Positions 30,066 through 37,800 of a DNA stretch of 64,000 nt are shown piece after piece. Position 1 is the first letter of the stretch, and the number at the start of each line of letters is the position of its first letter. This DNA is from JAZKFT01 sp039925965. GTDB taxonomy: Bacteria > Bacteroidota > Bacteroidia > Chitinophagales > Chitinophagaceae. The notes under the pieces were generated by a model. The model worked only from the letters and a program-made list of their open reading frames with translations, ran no database searches and was not told the origin of the DNA. A program made the position numbers and the translations under genes. The stretch lies in assembly GCA_039925965.1 (NCBI GenBank), contig JBDSXW010000006.1, forward strand, positions 62,001-126,000. The letters run 5' to 3'.

Positions 30066-30930
30066 TTCGTGCTCCTTCAGAGCACTTTGTCGGTAGCAAA
30101 TTGGAATGGTTCTCCGCTGCGTTCCTTCGGAACGCTTTGTGGGAGGGTGATATAACGTGAAATTAATGACGAAGATTTCGGGCCTTCGAAAGAGGCATCC
30201 TTGTTTGCGAGGTTTTTTACAAAACGGTCCTTCGGAACGTGGCAGCCCGCTAAAACACTCTTGGCTACCGACAAAACGTTCCTTCGGAACGTAGCGCCGT
30301 GTAGTGGTATTCTTGCCTGCGAAGTTTTTTACAAAACGTGCGTATGGAACGTAGCGTCCTGTGTCGGACCGGTTGATGTGGCTGAAACTACCGGGAACGT
30401 GCTGGGGTTTCGTGCTCCTTCGGAGCACTTTGTCGGTAGCAAATTGGAATGGTTGTCCGCTGCGTTCCTTCGGAACGCTTTGTGGGAGGGTGATATAAAC
30501 TGAAATTAATGAAGAAGATTTCGGGCCTTCGAAAGAGGCATCCTTGTTTGCGAGGTTTTTTACAAAACGTTCCTTCGGAACGCTTTGTGGGAACGTGCTA
30601 TGGCTGAAATGAATGAAGCGTACTTCGGGCCTTCGGCAGGTGTTGTTCTTATGTGCAAGGTTCTTTACAAAACGTTCCTACGGAACGAAGATCGCCGCTA
30701 TGAAACCTGGCTACCGACAAAACGTTCCCATGGAACGTAACGCCGTGTAGTTGCATTCTTACGTCCAGAGTCTTTTACAAAGCGTTCATATGGGACATAT
30801 CGCCCTATATCGGATTAACAGATGTTGGAGAATGTTGTAAAAAATGCGCGGCTGGTTTCGTGTTCCTTTGGAACACTTTGTCGGTAGAAAATTGGAATGA
30901 TTTGCCGCAGCGTTCCGAAGGAACGCGTTG
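30066..30930. repeat. REP-like palindrome array next to the transposase
   Basis: I count thirteen short palindromes, mostly CGTTCCTTCGGAACG or GTGCTCCTTCGGAGCAC and variants (at 30069, 30119, 30225, 30277, 30337, 30412, 30462, 30568, 30673, 30723, 30783 imperfect, 30860, 30910). Arms stay complementary while loop bases vary (CTTCG, CTACG, CCATG, CGAAG). A higher-order duplication is clear: about 175 bp at 30066-30239 recur at 30409-30582, offset 343 bp, nearly identical. A second segment at 30262 recurs at 30708. The region has no believable gene; open frames through it are products of the repeats. Confidence 0.9.
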
Positions 30931-31067
30931 TAGAAGGTTGATGTAGTGTAATAGTGTCAAATTTTTAACTAACTAAAAAATATGGTGGCTCAATAGGAAT
31001 TTAATTGTAGAAGAGTGCGACGCCGATGCCGCTTTATAGTTGTACTGACCCCTGGCCAATAAATACA

Positions 31068-32798
31068 TTACAACCTTCCCTCCAAATCCAACCCAAACTC
31101 CTTCGCTGTATCTTTCGCAATTTCATACCCTGCATCCGCATGTCGTATCACGCCTATGCCCGGATCATTGCGGAGCACCCGGCTTAATCGTGTGGCGGCT
31201 TCTTCTGTACCATCGGCAACGATGACCATGCCTGCATGAATACTGTACCCCATGCCTACGCCACCGCCATGGTGCAGGCTTACCCAGCTGGCACCGCCGG
31301 CGGTGTTTACAAGGGCGTTGAGGATCGGCCAGTCGGCTACGGCATCGCTGCCATCGAGCATGGCTTCGGTTTCGCGGTTAGGGCTGGCTACAGAACCGGT
31401 ATCGAGGTGGTCGCGGCCGATCACGATGGGGGCTTTTACTTTGCCGGTGCGGACGAGTTCGTTAAATGCCAGGCCGGCTTTTTCCCGTTCGCCCTGGCCC
31501 AGCCAGCAGATACGTGCGGGCAATCCCTGGAAGGCAATTTTTTCCTGCGCCATCTTCATCCAGCGAATCATACCTGTGTTGTTGGGAAACATCTCCATAA
31601 TCAATGCATCCGTTACCGCGATATCTGCAGGGTCGCCGCTCAGCGCCGCCCAGCGAAAGGGTCCCTTGCCCTCGCAAAACAGTGGTCGTATGTAGGCGGG
31701 CACGAAGCCGGGGAAATCGAAGCAACGGTTTAATGGATAATTGATAATGGATAAATGATGATTGGAGCCGGAGTCAACTGGTGGTTGACGATTGACGGTC
31801 GACTCTTCGTACTCCCTGGCCCGGGCGCGGATATTATTGCCGTAGTCGAAAGTGATGGCGCCTTTGTCCATTAGTTGCAGCATGAGTTGTACATGGAGGT
31901 ACATGCTTTCGTAGGCACGTTCCACATAGGCTTCAGGGTTGGCACGACGTAGTACATTCGCCTGTTCGTTGGTGACGTTATGCGGCACGTAGCCTACTAA
32001 TGGATCGTGGGCGCTGGTTTGGTCGGTAAGGGTGTCGGGGATGATATTACGATCGATCAATCTTTGTAATAAGTCAATCGCGTTGCATAACACTCCAATA
32101 CTCTTTGCTATACCTTCCGCCTTATACTTTACGCCGGCATCAATTGCTGTGTCAATGTCTATATGTTTTTCATCCAGGTATTTTGTTTCAATACGTTTGT
32201 CAATCCGCCATTCCTCTACCTCGGCAATCAAGGCAACGCCTTCATTCATCGTAATGGCTAATGGCTGTGCGCCACCCATACCGCCGAGGCCTGCTGTTAC
32301 ATTCAATGTTCCTTTCAGTGAGCCCTTGAAATGCTTATCGGCCAATGCGCCATAGGTTTCGTAGGTACCCTGAACAATACCCTGGCTGCCGATATAGATC
32401 CAGCTGCCAGCGGTCATCTGTCCATACATCATCAGGCCCTTTTTTTCCAGTTCGTCAAAATGCTTCCAGTTGGCCCAGTTGGGTACGAGCTGGCTGTTGC
32501 TGATGAGCACCCTCGGCGCGTCTTTATGTGTTTTTAAAATACCGACGGGTTTGCCGCTTTGTATCAGGAGGCTTTCATCATTCTCCAAAATCTTCAGGCC
32601 GGCAATGATCTTATCAAGGGCATCAAAACTCCTTGCGGCCTTGCCGCGGCCGCCGTATACGATCAGGTCGTCGGGACGCTCGGCCACTTCGGGGTTGAGG
32701 TTGTTGAGCAGCATCCGCAGCGCGGCTTCCTGTATCCATCCTTTGCAGGTTAGGGTATTGCCGGTTGGGGTGGCGTATTTTATGGGGTCGTAACTCAT
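31068..32798 (-). CDS. hutU: Urocanate hydratase, with an in-frame insertion
   Basis: A 576-residue cytosolic enzyme that hydrates urocanate to imidazolonepropionate, step two of histidine degradation, using tightly bound NAD+. Clear motifs are VYGGRGKAARSFDAL, the GGMGGAQPLA region, FPGFVPAYIRPLFCEGKGPF and the active-site-Cys segment LPARICWLGQGERE. Between NIRARAREY and FDFPGFVPAYIR lies an unusual segment of about 24 extra residues (about 332-357) that is Ser/Asn/Pro-rich and encoded by a 7-bp-periodic repeat. Homologues normally have about 11 residues here. The frame is intact, so the enzyme may tolerate the loop. hutH lies upstream on the same strand beyond a PIN/antitoxin module; hutI and a formiminoglutamase gene are not in the window. 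Confidence 0.92.
   Translation of the reverse strand: MSYDPIKYATPTGNTLTCKGWIQEAALRMLLNNLNPEVAERPDDLIVYGGRGKAARSFDALDKIIAGLKILENDESLLIQSGKPVGILKTHKDAPRVLISNSQLVPNWANWKHFDELEKKGLMMYGQMTAGSWIYIGSQGIVQGTYETYGALADKHFKGSLKGTLNVTAGLGGMGGAQPLAITMNEGVALIAEVEEWRIDKRIETKYLDEKHIDIDTAIDAGVKYKAEGIAKSIGVLCNAIDLLQRLIDRNIIPDTLTDQTSAHDPLVGYVPHNVTNEQANVLRRANPEAYVERAYESMYLHVQLMLQLMDKGAITFDYGNNIRARAREYEESTVNRQPPVDSGSNHHLSIINYPLNRCFDFPGFVPAYIRPLFCEGKGPFRWAALSGDPADIAVTDALIMEMFPNNTGMIRWMKMAQEKIAFQGLPARICWLGQGEREKAGLAFNELVRTGKVKAPIVIGRDHLDTGSVASPNRETEAMLDGSDAVADWPILNALVNTAGGASWVSLHHGGGVGMGYSIHAGMVIVADGTEEAATRLSRVLRNDPGIGVIRHADAGYEIAKDTAKEFGLDLEGRL
31727..31803. repeat. Heptameric tract inside hutU
   Basis: Eleven consecutive 7-bp units (GGTTTAA, TGGATAA, TTGATAA, TGGATAA, ATGATGA, TTGGAGC, CGGAGTC, AACTGGT, GGTTGAC, GATTGAC, GGTCGAC). 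It is the same type as the intergenic tracts at 11622 and 42052, yet lies within the urocanase reading frame and keeps the frame open. Confidence 0.85.
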
Positions 32799-32873
32799 AG
32801 CTGTTTTATTGGTTTTACAAGCAAAAGTTTAAAATGGAAAGCCGCAATGGAGATTTGCGGCTTGGGCAAAATA

Positions 32874-33270
32874 TTAAAGAGCCTTGATGATTTCAAGAAA
32901 TTCATCAGCGGAGACAATATTTATTTTGGGAAAGGTTAGCAATTTAGCAGCATTAAAGTGGCTGTCGTTTGTAACAAGATAGTCTGCTGCCGCCGAAAAA
33001 TTTATTATCGTCCTTATCGTCTGGTACTGCGTCCCAAAGAAACTCGGGATTTATATGCTCAATATTTGCGGCTTCGAAAAAAACTTTTTGCACCAAATCT
33101 GCGGCTAGTGTTGAAGCCTTCAAAGCCAGGATTTCTTCATACTCAAGTAAGATGGCGGAGCTGACAACAACTGAATATTTTTCGTCAACAATGCCCTGCC
33201 AGATAGGTTTGTGTATGCTGGTTTTTCCAATTGCCTGCAACATCAGATTGGTGTCAATAACTGCAATCAT
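32874..33270 (-). pseudogene. PIN-domain toxin gene with a frameshift
   Basis: Starts with MIAVIDTNLMLQAIGK, typical of the PIN ribonuclease family, with SSAILLEYEEI and WDAVPDDKDDNKF. At the A-run 32996-33000 (T-run on the coding strand) one extra base shifts the frame. As read, the protein ends after 105 residues. The other frame supplies the missing end: SAAADYLVTNDSHFNAAK, then ADEFLEIIKAL, ending at 32874. Total length is 3n+1, consistent with one inserted base. It overlaps the antitoxin gene by 4 bp. Loss of the last PIN acidic residue (the Asp in TNDSHF) should inactivate the toxin. A slippage-type switch or sequencing error are alternatives. Confidence 0.85.
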
Positions 33271-33503
33271 TTTGATGCTATTCTGTTATGCTCGTTACCC
33301 CACTGCTCGTATGTTTCAGCAGTCCAGCCATTTTTATTTTCTAATTTTTCCATTTCCTCGTCTAATTGTTTCGTTAATATTTGAACAATCCTTTTTTTAA
33401 GTTCTAGGTAGTCGCTTTCTGGTAATGGTTTATCTAATAAACGCAACATTTCCAATTGCTGTTTATTGAGTTTTGTCGGGGTTCTTTCCATTAAACTTTC
33501 CAT
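33267..33503 (-). CDS. Putative antitoxin of the PIN module
   Basis: A 78-residue charged helical protein (KLNKQQLEMLRLLDKPLPES, LKKRIVQILTKQLDEEMEKL) directly upstream of the PIN gene, with a 4-bp ATGA-type overlap. Position, size and overlap match the antitoxin of a type II pair. It has no classical DNA-binding motif that I recognise. It lies 56 bp after hutH stops and 75 bp before hutU starts if both ends of the module are counted, so the module interrupts the hut pair. Confidence 0.7.
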   Translation of the reverse strand: MESLMERTPTKLNKQQLEMLRLLDKPLPESDYLELKKRIVQILTKQLDEEMEKLENKNGWTAETYEQWGNEHNRIASK

Positions 33504-33559
33504 AATCCTGAATTTTGATTAAAGATACAAATTTCATTGCCTACTGCTTTGCGTGCAAA

Positions 33560-35062
33560 CTATCCTTTCGGTATTAAATACTCCCCCACAAACGCCACCG
33601 CTTTCATCATGTCATCGTGCAACACCCGATCTGCTTCATTGAAACTTACCTGTTCTCTAAAGGCGGTATACATTTCTTCAATAATGGCCGAGCTTTTCAG
33701 CGGGCGACGGAACTCCAGCGCCTGCATGGCGGTAAGGAGTTCGATGGATAGCACTTTTTCTACATTGTTGATCACCCGCAGTAATTTGGTGGCAGCGTTG
33801 GCGCCCATACTTACATGGTCCTCCTGGTTGTTACTGGATGAAATGCTATCCACGGAAGCCGGGGTGCAGAGTTGTTTGTTTTCACTCACTATTCCGGCTG
33901 CAGTGTATTGCGGTATCATAAAACCACTGTGCAGACCGGCCTCTTTTACCAGGAATAATGGTAAGCCACGCTGCCCGCTGATAAGCTGGTAGGTACGGCG
34001 TTCGCTGATATTAGCCAGTTCGCTCATAGCAATGGCTAAAAAATCTAATGTGAGCGCCAGCGGCTGGCCATGAAAATTACCCCCGCTCACTATCAGGTCC
34101 TCATCCGGGAAAATGTTAGGGTTGTCGGTAACGCTGTTGATCTCTTGCAGAAACACTTTTAATACATGTTCAAAACTATCCTTCGTAGCGCCATGCACCT
34201 GCGGAATGCAGCGGAATGAATAGGGGTCCTGGATCTCTTTACCAGTGGCTGTGGCAATGGTACTTCCCGCCAGGTATTGCCTTAATTTGGCAGCGGTATC
34301 CACTTGCCCCTTGTGCGGCCGGATACGCTGGATGGCTTCATGAAACGGCTGCAAATTGCAGTTAAATCCATCGAAAGAAACGGCCGCGATCAGGTCAGCC
34401 ATTTTGATCAGGTGATCGGCTTTGGCCAGGCAATACATACCATAGGCCGCCATAAACTGCGTGCCATTGATCAGCGCCAGACCTTCTTTGCTTCTGAGCG
34501 GAACGGGTTTCCAGCCAAAGGTCTTTTCGGCTTCTTCCATAGCCATTTTCTTTCCTTCGTAATACACTTCTCCCAGCCCGATTATCGGCAGGCAAAGATG
34601 ACTCAGCGGGGCCAGGTCGCCACTGGCGCCCAGGCTGCCCTGCGTGTACACCACCGGAGTTACGCCATTGTTATGCATATCCATGAGGCGCTGCACGGTT
34701 TCGTTTTGCACGCCGCTATGGCCGTAGGCAAGGCTTTTTACCTTAAAGGCCAGCATCAGTTTCACGATCGCTTCCGGCACTTCTTCGCCCATTCCGCAGG
34801 CATGGCTTTTCAGCAGGTTATACTGTAATTCTTCTATCTGGGCGTCGCCGATCTTTACATTTTGCAGGTAACCGAAACCGGTGTTGATGCCATAATACAG
34901 GGCAGCACTGGTATCCATTTTATCATCGAGGTAATGGCGGCATTTTTCAATATTGTCGTAGGCCTCGAACGTGATGGAGATCAGCTGGTCGTATTGCAGC
35001 AGGTGTTTCACCTGTTGAAAAGTCAGTTCGTTCTTGTCGAGTGGCAGGTAGTTGTAACTCAT
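33560..35062 (-). CDS. hutH: Histidine ammonia-lyase
   Basis: A 500-residue cytosolic lyase that removes ammonia from histidine to make urocanate, the substrate of the neighbouring hutU. The MIO cofactor tripeptide Ala146-Ser147-Gly148 lies in GSLGASGDLAPLSHL, and YGINTGFGYL, the QDPYSFRCIPQVHGA region and FHGQPLALTLDFLAIA are conserved. Length fits the family. On the minus strand it precedes a PIN/antitoxin module and hutU, which suggests an original hutH-hutU operon. Confidence 0.96.
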   Translation of the reverse strand: MSYNYLPLDKNELTFQQVKHLLQYDQLISITFEAYDNIEKCRHYLDDKMDTSAALYYGINTGFGYLQNVKIGDAQIEELQYNLLKSHACGMGEEVPEAIVKLMLAFKVKSLAYGHSGVQNETVQRLMDMHNNGVTPVVYTQGSLGASGDLAPLSHLCLPIIGLGEVYYEGKKMAMEEAEKTFGWKPVPLRSKEGLALINGTQFMAAYGMYCLAKADHLIKMADLIAAVSFDGFNCNLQPFHEAIQRIRPHKGQVDTAAKLRQYLAGSTIATATGKEIQDPYSFRCIPQVHGATKDSFEHVLKVFLQEINSVTDNPNIFPDEDLIVSGGNFHGQPLALTLDFLAIAMSELANISERRTYQLISGQRGLPLFLVKEAGLHSGFMIPQYTAAGIVSENKQLCTPASVDSISSSNNQEDHVSMGANAATKLLRVINNVEKVLSIELLTAMQALEFRRPLKSSAIIEEMYTAFREQVSFNEADRVLHDDMMKAVAFVGEYLIPKG

Positions 35063-35513
35063 AGTTGCGAATGTTTTTTTTTGGTTATTAAACCCCTGTC
35101 TCAGGGCTGGCTTTCGCCCTGACAGAGGTTACGCCAGCCGAATTAATCAGGCTCAATAGTAATCTCCTAAAATATCTTTCAAAAGCTATCTCTATTAATT
35201 GGCCATTCAAAATAACAACCAGCGTCCCCAAACCGCTGTAAGTGCAAAAGCCAGCCCTTACAGGTACGCCCGCAAAGTAGAAATTTTAAGGACAATAGAA
35301 GGCACCAGTTACCAACAAATTGCCGGCCCTTTACAAGTTTCGTAATGTGCGTTCAGTTTTGGGCGGAAGGGCGAATGCACAGGTTTTTTCCAGCAGGAGC
35401 ATGGGCGATATTACGTGAGTGATCTTCTGGCTGAGTTCTGAAAAAAAAGTCACGGCAGCTTACCATGCCGCTTTCGCTTGAATTGGGAAAGTAACGAGTA
35501 GCATTTCACAACC
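35063..35513. other. Intergenic region with one imperfect hairpin
   Basis: No gene in 450 bp. At about 35095-35127 lies an imperfect inverted repeat (CCTGTCTCAGGG and CCCTGACAGAGG arms around CTGGCTTTCG) that may be a terminator for the MurU-like gene or a repeat of the dispersed kind. The remainder shows nothing recognisable. Confidence 0.45.
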
Positions 35514-36230
35514 CTACGCAAACAATTGGCTGGCCTGTTCTAGTTTTTCCGGGGTGCCGATATCTATCATTTGATAAGCAGAGTGATCAAAAGAATCGAT
35601 GCGGTGGCTGCCGCAGATATCGAGGTAGGCATCGATCATGGAAAATTTCCCCGTGTTCCGGATCAGGCCAAATATGTCACGCTTAAGCACCTGGATGCCA
35701 CTAAAGGCTTTGTCGATAAATGTACCGTGGTCGAACGGTATTTTTCTTTCACCGGTTTTATCATTGCGCCAGCCACAAAGCTGACCGCTGCTGTTAAAAA
35801 GCAGGTAGCGGCTGCTGGTTCGGGTGCTGGTGGCCAGGGTGGCTATGCTCATGGTGCGGACATGGGAATCGATCATCTCATTCAGCGGCATATCGGTGAG
35901 TATATCGGCATTCATTACCACGCAGTGCTCCGTCTTCTCCAGAAACCAGGTTGCCTTTTTGATACCTCCACCAGTTTCGAGGATGGCATTCCTTTCATCG
36001 CTGATGGTAATATTGCTACCCCAGCCATTATTGGTTTCTATGGCAGCAATTACCTGCTCAGCAAAATGGTGCACGTTTACAATTACATCGGTAATACCAA
36101 AGCGTTGCAGGTATTCGACATTGCGCTGCAGCACTGGTTTTCCATTAATGGGTGCCAATGCTTTGGGATGCAGGTCGGTAAAGGGTTTCAGGCGGGTTCC
36201 GAGGCCGGCGGCGAGGATGAGTGCGTTCAT
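35514..36230 (-). CDS. Sugar-phosphate nucleotidyltransferase (MurU-like)
   Basis: A 238-residue nucleotidyltransferase with the signature LILAAGLGTRLKPFTDLHPK at residues 4-23, and GITDVIVNVHHFAEQV, ILETGGGIKKA and VMNADILTDM. This group transfers UMP or GMP to a sugar-1-phosphate. Together with the phosphotransferase/RapZ fusion gene upstream it resembles the AmgK/MurU pair that makes UDP-MurNAc during peptidoglycan recycling; that substrate is inferred from pairing. Two PIN/antitoxin modules now separate the pair. The first 28 bp of the gene region recur 741 bp upstream. Confidence 0.85.
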   Translation of the reverse strand: MNALILAAGLGTRLKPFTDLHPKALAPINGKPVLQRNVEYLQRFGITDVIVNVHHFAEQVIAAIETNNGWGSNITISDERNAILETGGGIKKATWFLEKTEHCVVMNADILTDMPLNEMIDSHVRTMSIATLATSTRTSSRYLLFNSSGQLCGWRNDKTGERKIPFDHGTFIDKAFSGIQVLKRDIFGLIRNTGKFSMIDAYLDICGSHRIDSFDHSAYQMIDIGTPEKLEQASQLFA

Positions 36231-36247
36231 GTTGAATATAATATGGC

Positions 36248-36682
36248 TTAAATAATTTCTAATAGCTCCTGAGTATTTAAGAGCATATCCCGGCCTTTAC
36301 TTTGTAGGCGTTTTTTTAATGTCGTATCACCAGACCAGATCGGAGAATGGAAAAATAGAGAGGAGGCCACAGAAACTGAATCTTTAATGTCCACGCCTTT
36401 CGTGAAAATGTCAGAATGGTTCCAGATTTCCTGAGGTATAATTTCCTCGTTGTAAAACATGATACGTTTATAGTAAACTTGCATGAGCTCTTCAATAACT
36501 TCCACTGAGCCTTCGGTAATATCAACCAAACGTTGCCGATGCTTACGTAACTCCTGTTTTAGAAAGGGGGGCGAAATTAAAATGAAATCGCTCCGGATTA
36601 TCCCCAACAGTAAGGAGCTGATTTGTCGTGTAGGATTTAGGACAGCACTAAAAACAATATTAGCATCAACGATGATTGTCAT
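36248..36682 (-). CDS. PIN-domain toxin (module 1)
   Basis: A 144-residue putative type II toxin ribonuclease. The PIN acidic sites are suggested by IIVDANIVFSAVLNP at the start, KQELRKHRQRL in the middle, VDIKDSVSVAS and WSGDTTLKKRLQ near the end. It is the only intact PIN gene of the three in this region. The start overlaps the antitoxin stop by 4 bp. PIN2 next door has the same length and the same features, so they are paralogues. It lies 17 bp upstream of the MurU-like gene. Confidence 0.78.
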   Translation of the reverse strand: MTIIVDANIVFSAVLNPTRQISSLLLGIIRSDFILISPPFLKQELRKHRQRLVDITEGSVEVIEELMQVYYKRIMFYNEEIIPQEIWNHSDIFTKGVDIKDSVSVASSLFFHSPIWSGDTTLKKRLQSKGRDMLLNTQELLEII

Positions 36683-36891
36683 TTAATGAACCTGCTTTTA
36701 TTATTTTCCCACCAGTCCCTTTTTATATCGTCGGCTAGTTTATCAACTTCTTCTTGTGGTATTTTCTTCGATGTAGCCGATAATTCCAACACCCTTGCAT
36801 AATCGAAAGTGCGCTGCATTTCGGCAGCAAGTTCTGGAGTGCTCATTTTAAGCTTAAAAATGACTTCTTCTCCGTTTGTCGTTACTTCCAT
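36679..36891 (-). CDS. Putative antitoxin (module 1)
   Basis: A 70-residue protein from ATG 36891 (MEVTTNGEEVIFKLKMSTPE), with LAAEMQRTFDYARVLELSAT and an acidic EEVDKLADDIKRDWWENN end. It overlaps the PIN1 gene by 4 bp, the usual order for such pairs. The antitoxin of module 2 has the same plan (a short beta hairpin, then DYARVLELS or EYARFLELS), which supports paralogy. No DNA-binding motif is recognised. Confidence 0.7.
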   Translation of the reverse strand: MEVTTNGEEVIFKLKMSTPELAAEMQRTFDYARVLELSATSKKIPQEEVDKLADDIKRDWWENNKSRFIK

Positions 36892-36967
36892 CGTACTCAA
36901 TTTTTTATAAAAATACACAACTTAGATGAGGCAAGCTTAAAAAGGCTGGCGGCGAGGATGAGTGCGT

Positions 36968-37401
36968 TCATAAATGTTTTAATAAACGTTCTTCAGGCGA
37001 TATACAGTTGTCGAAACCTTTTGCTAACAAGCCATTGCGTATGGGCCTGTCGCCTGTCCATATTTTGTGTTGAAAAAAAAGTGAAAAGCGTAAATAAGGG
37101 ATGTCTTTCTCGTCATTGCCTGTAAGGAGGGCAATTGTGTGATGCTCTATTTCCTGCGGTACAATCTGGTAAGGATAAAAATGTATTTTGGCGTAACGGG
37201 CATTTTCCATTTCGATAATTATGGATTCTGGCTTTTTCGTCAAAATAGCCAGCCTTTGCCGATGTTTTTTTATTTCTGCTTTGAGAAATCCGGAGCAATG
37301 AATATTATTGATTCAATAAGAATAAATAAGGCAGCAGGTACTTTTCCATCCAGCTTTAATATGCAACTAAAAACAATATTGGCATCCACTTTATAGGTCA
37401 T
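36968..37401 (-). pseudogene. PIN-domain toxin (module 2), frameshifted
   Basis: From ATG 37401 the protein begins MTYKVDANIVFSCILKLDGK and FIAPDFSKQK, then stops. Moving one base at the AAA run near 37286 (TTT on the coding strand) restores the rest: LKAEIKKHRQR, KPESIIIEMENARYAKIHF, PQEIEHHTIALLTGNDEKDI, WTGDRPIRNGLLAKGF, ending at 36968. Total length is 434 bp, one base short of the 435 bp of PIN1. The gene is therefore a one-base-deleted paralogue and should be inactive. Confidence 0.85.
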
Positions 37402-37601
37402 AGCTGATACCGCTGTTTTACATATTCTCGTTGAGATTCGTTTACGCCCTCCATGAAAATATTGATGTCTTCATCCGTAACAGCTATATTTTTTGACAAT
37501 TCAAGAAAACGGGCATACTCAATATCATTCACTACTTTTTTTGCCATTTCAGGCGAACTCGTCTTAATAATAATGGTATCTCCTTCGTTTTTAATTTCCA
37601 T
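37398..37601 (-). CDS. Putative antitoxin (module 2)
   Basis: A 67-residue protein from ATG 37601 (MEIKNEGDTIIIKTSSPEMA), with VVNDIEYARFLELSKNIAVT and a C-terminal EGVNESQREYVKQRY. It overlaps the PIN2 start by 4 bp. The match to module 1 in layout and in the EYARFLELS segment supports a common origin. The longer upstream extension (to 37697) has no such conservation. Since PIN2 is broken, the antitoxin may be kept by chance or for cross-neutralisation. Confidence 0.68.
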   Translation of the reverse strand: MEIKNEGDTIIIKTSSPEMAKKVVNDIEYARFLELSKNIAVTDEDINIFMEGVNESQREYVKQRYQL

Positions 37602-37734
37602 GTTTTTTCTTAAAAATACACAATAAAGGACAGTTGCGATACTTAGTTTAATCTCATCGAAAGTCAGCAGTAAGATTGAAATCTTTTTAACTTTCATGTG
37701 TAGGCCGTCATTTCAATGGATTAACGAGACCAGA

Positions 37735-37795
37735 ACTATCAACCATTGAACTTGTGAACCCGTAAACCAATGAACTTGCCAACCTTACGACTTCC
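37735..37795. repeat. Heptameric tract before the phosphotransferase/RapZ gene end
   Basis: Units of the type ACCATTG, AACTTGT, GAACCCG, TAAACCA, ATGAACT with a 7-bp step; similar to the tract at 20008. Confidence 0.6.
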
Positions 37796-37800
37796 GCAAA

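Larger units (their letters stand above)
36203..36971. repeat. 28-bp direct repeat bracketing a PIN/antitoxin module
   Basis: Positions 36203-36230 (the 5' end of the MurU-like gene including its start codon) and 36944-36971 match in 27 of 28 bases (GGCGGCGAGGATGAGTGCG core). The second copy is an isolated fragment at the 3' edge of the PIN2 gene. The pair encloses PIN module 1, as expected from insertion or duplication with this segment as boundary. Confidence 0.9.

Noticed and set aside
29970..30503. Open frames across the palindrome array on both strands
   Set aside because: Their translations simply follow the repeats (recurring VPKERF-like segments) and show no domain.
30066..30930. Array of repeats that could be taken for CRISPR
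   Set aside because: The repeats are short palindromes of varying loop sequence without regular unique spacers, and no cas genes are near. They fit REP-like elements beside a Y1 transposase.
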